Shown here: one piece after another, positions 62,599 to 64,000 of the stretch
Layout: every line of letters starts with the position of its first letter
How positions within the stretch are numbered: the stretch's first letter is position 1
DNA from: Acidobacteriota bacterium
Lineage (GTDB): Bacteria > Acidobacteriota > Terriglobia > Acidiferrales > UBA7541
DNA length: 64,000 nucleotides
Direction of reading: 5' to 3'
Assembly: GCA_013289825.1 (NCBI GenBank)
Contig: JABCZF010000008.1
Coordinates: forward strand, 1-64,000
Position numbers and translations under genes: made by a program
Notes under the pieces: generated by a model
Seen by the model: the letters and a program-made list of their open reading frames with translations, nothing else
Told to the model about the DNA's origin: nothing
Database searches by the model: none

Positions 62599-62701
62599 AG
62601 AGCATCTATTCTCGAAACCGTGGGTGCTCCCGGCAAGCACCAAATTGGTGTCCCCGTCGCCCTTGACGTTCCGCCATTAATACGATAATGACTCTGTCAT
62701 A

Positions 62702-63298
62702 AATGACCTAATTATTCCCGACGCTCTTAGGGAAGGCCCGCGGCACGGCTACGCCCTTAAAAAGCTCGCGGGCCTCTTGTTGGGCCACGACGACATGCAC
62801 AACAACCTCGTTTATCCCCTGCTCCGCCGATTCGTGGAAAACTCCTGGGTCGTCAAGCGCACGACCGACGGCCAACGCGGCCAAAAGCGCGATCTGTACG
62901 CGCTCACCGCCAAAGGATGACTCGAGCTACTCCAGCGGCTTGCTCGTTTTACCGAAAAAGAAGCGTCCACGGAAGATCAGTTTCGCGTCCGCGTGGGCCT
63001 GTTCTCCGCGCTCGATCGAGACACGCGAGAACGCCTCCTCGACCAACGCGACCGCTTTCTCGCCCGACGCCAGCCTCGCCTCGAGACCATTCACACCGAC
63101 ATGGCGGCCATGAACGCCGACGCCTGGGGCTACTCCGTTTTGCGTTTTTATCTTTCGCAGGTCCGCGCAGAACGCCAGTGGATCACCGCGCTCAAACGCC
63201 AAGCCGCCGAAAGACGGCGAGGCAAGAATCGTATCGTGGAGTTGCAACAAGTCGCGGGAAGAAGGTTCCTGGGAATACTGCTTTACTCTTACTGTTGA
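62702..63298 (+). pseudogene. Decayed PadR-family regulator
   Basis: The frame from 62702 gives PadR features: IIPDALREGPRHGYALKKLA, MHNNLVYPLLRRFVENSWVV, QRGQKRDLYALTAKG, then TGA at 62918-62920, then LELLQRLARFTEKE and a long C-terminal helical part to 63298. At the TGA the family has Arg (CGA), so a C-to-T change explains it; it is not a cysteine or selenocysteine position. There is also no ATG, GTG or TTG start in frame before the conserved part, since the first upstream codons end at a TAA. Both faults point to a pseudogene. Confidence 0.78.
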
Positions 63299-63369
63299 TC
63301 CGCGCCATCCAATTCCTCTTCACCGTTGCGTCGAATGTCGCCTCCCTAGATTCCGTAAGGGCGCTCCGC

Positions 63370-63681
63370 ATGGTCGGCTGCTTCTGGGCCGTTCTTGGCG
63401 TGTACTGGGCGGCGTCCGCTCTCCGCCAAGAATCCACAAAGAAGGAAGAGCACTTCATCGAGCGCTTGCGGCACCTCGTGCCCGTGATGGTCGCATTTTT
63501 GCTGCTGTCGCAATCGGACGCCAGTTACGGCTGGCTCGACCTGCGATTCGCGCCGGAGAATGGAACGCTAAGTCTGCTCGGACTCGTCCTGGCGGGTGCG
63601 CGCGTGGCGTTCGCCGTCTGGGGAAGCGACCTTCCACTGAGACTCACGCTTCTTCTTCAACCGGTTGTTCGCCGTGCGTAG
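63370..63681 (+). pseudogene. Truncated isoprenylcysteine carboxyl methyltransferase-like N-terminus
   Basis: The 103-codon frame has the N-terminal membrane part of ICMT-like bacterial proteins: VGCFWAVLGVYWAASALRQE, LVPVMVAFLLLSQSDASYGW, LSLLGLVLAGARVAFAVWG. Family members then continue with a catalytic domain (HLGRxWS-type motif), which is absent; the frame ends after a short unrelated tail that overlaps the EF-G gene's 3' end by 38 bp on the other strand. It lies directly after the decayed padR gene. Probably a remnant. Confidence 0.65.
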
Positions 63682-64000
63682 CCTTGTGCGCATCGATCAC
63701 TTTTTGTGCTAGCTCGTTCGGCACATAATCGTAGTGGGAAAACTCCATCGAATACGTCGCTCGTCCTTGCGTTTTGGAAATGAGATCGTTGGCGTAACTC
63801 AGCATCTCGGCAAACGGCACCTGCGCTTTGATGATCACGTTGTGCCCGCGCGATTCACTTCCTGCGATGCGGCCGCGCCGCGAGCTGAGATCGCCCATAA
63901 GGTCGCCGGAGTATTGGTCTGGCGCATAAACCTCGACGTGCATCACCGGCTCCAGCAGAGCGGGTTTGGCCATCTTCATGGCTTCCTTGAACGCCAGCGA
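63644..64000 (-). CDS. fusA: Elongation factor G, C-terminal part
   Basis: The reverse frame is open from the right edge to the TGA at 63644 (119 codons). EF-G domain V and end: [100 protein letters not shown]. It belongs to the translocase of protein synthesis; the rest of the gene is outside the window. The short Glu-rich end (PVEEEA) is usual. It may be the main fusA or a second copy. Confidence 0.93.
   Translation of the reverse strand, partial: SLAFKEAMKMAKPALLEPVMHVEVYAPDQYSGDLMGDLSSRRGRIAGSESRGHNVIIKAQVPFAEMLSYANDLISKTQGRATYSMEFSHYDYVPNELAQKVIDAHKATHGEQPVEEEA

Noticed and set aside
62663..62689. TTGACG/GATAAT promoter for the padR remnant
   Set aside because: Spacer is only 15 bp and the gene downstream is decayed; not called.
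62918..62920. In-frame TGA in the PadR-like gene as a second selenocysteine codon
   Set aside because: The family has Arg here, not Cys; a single C-to-T change explains it and the start codon is lost too.
1..64000. tRNA, rRNA, CRISPR, prophage, insertion sequence or defence system
   Set aside because: No conserved tRNA/rRNA segments, spaced direct repeats, transposase, integrase or phage genes were recognised by eye; small RNAs could still be missed.

Overview
The window looks like chromosomal DNA of a moderately GC-rich Acidobacteriota member, probably a soil-type heterotroph (inference). Reasons: a PadR regulator next to the remnant of an acidobacterial-type duplicated permease (ADOP), a YfiR-like/CHASE hybrid-kinase pair, many secreted hydrolases (glucanase, GH3, GH31, GH13, M28, amidase), TonB-dependent B12 uptake and a hopanoid-associated glycosyltransferase (HpnB). 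No rRNA, tRNA, CRISPR array, prophage or intact insertion sequence was recognised.

Layout. 1-17.5 kb is a glucan/sugar region: a PF10091-type glucanase (cut by the left edge) with a GH3 beta-glucosidase and a LacI regulator; an AttEFGH-like ABC exporter with a lipocalin-like protein; a glutathione peroxidase; then a sodium/sugar symporter, an uncharacterised protein, a GH31 alpha-glucosidase, and convergent GH13 and CBM9-like genes. 17.8-19.5 kb holds a crotonase, an internally deleted ADOP permease and its PadR regulator. 19.5-26.6 kb is a vitamin B12 locus: a cobalamin riboswitch with an intrinsic terminator, btuF-btuC-btuD, a second, larger cobalamin riboswitch with a translational-looking platform, a BtuB-like receptor, a PP-loop ATPase and a small membrane protein. 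26.6-31.2 kb holds gatB, a peroxiredoxin whose catalytic cysteine codon is an in-frame TGA (predicted selenoprotein), and panC-dinB-panB. 31.4-41.4 kb has an amidase, a GH3 remnant, an M28 peptidase, TetR/SRPBCC, HpnB, a secreted DUF711 protein and glutaryl-CoA dehydrogenase. 41.8-46.7 kb has a broken yfiR-like gene overlapping a large hybrid kinase, a HAD phosphatase and a Gly-rich secreted protein. 46.9-54.2 kb holds an alpha/beta hydrolase, then lpdA-lipB and the three subunits of a 2-oxoacid dehydrogenase complex. 54.4-64 kb has a response-regulator phosphatase, an acidic/lysine-rich small protein, an MltD-like transglycosylase, a parS-like palindrome, a decayed beta-lactamase-family gene, an ArsR/SRPBCC pair, a cold-shock gene with a possible short leader RNA, a Cys/Met-metabolism PLP enzyme, two more decayed genes and the 3' end of an EF-G gene.

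The most notable items are the UGA-containing peroxiredoxin with a hairpin just after the UGA, the double-riboswitch B12 locus with two tail genes of unknown role, the parS-like site, and at least six decayed genes, two of which lost their middle but kept both ends. All calls come from reading the sequence and remembered family features; no database search was run.
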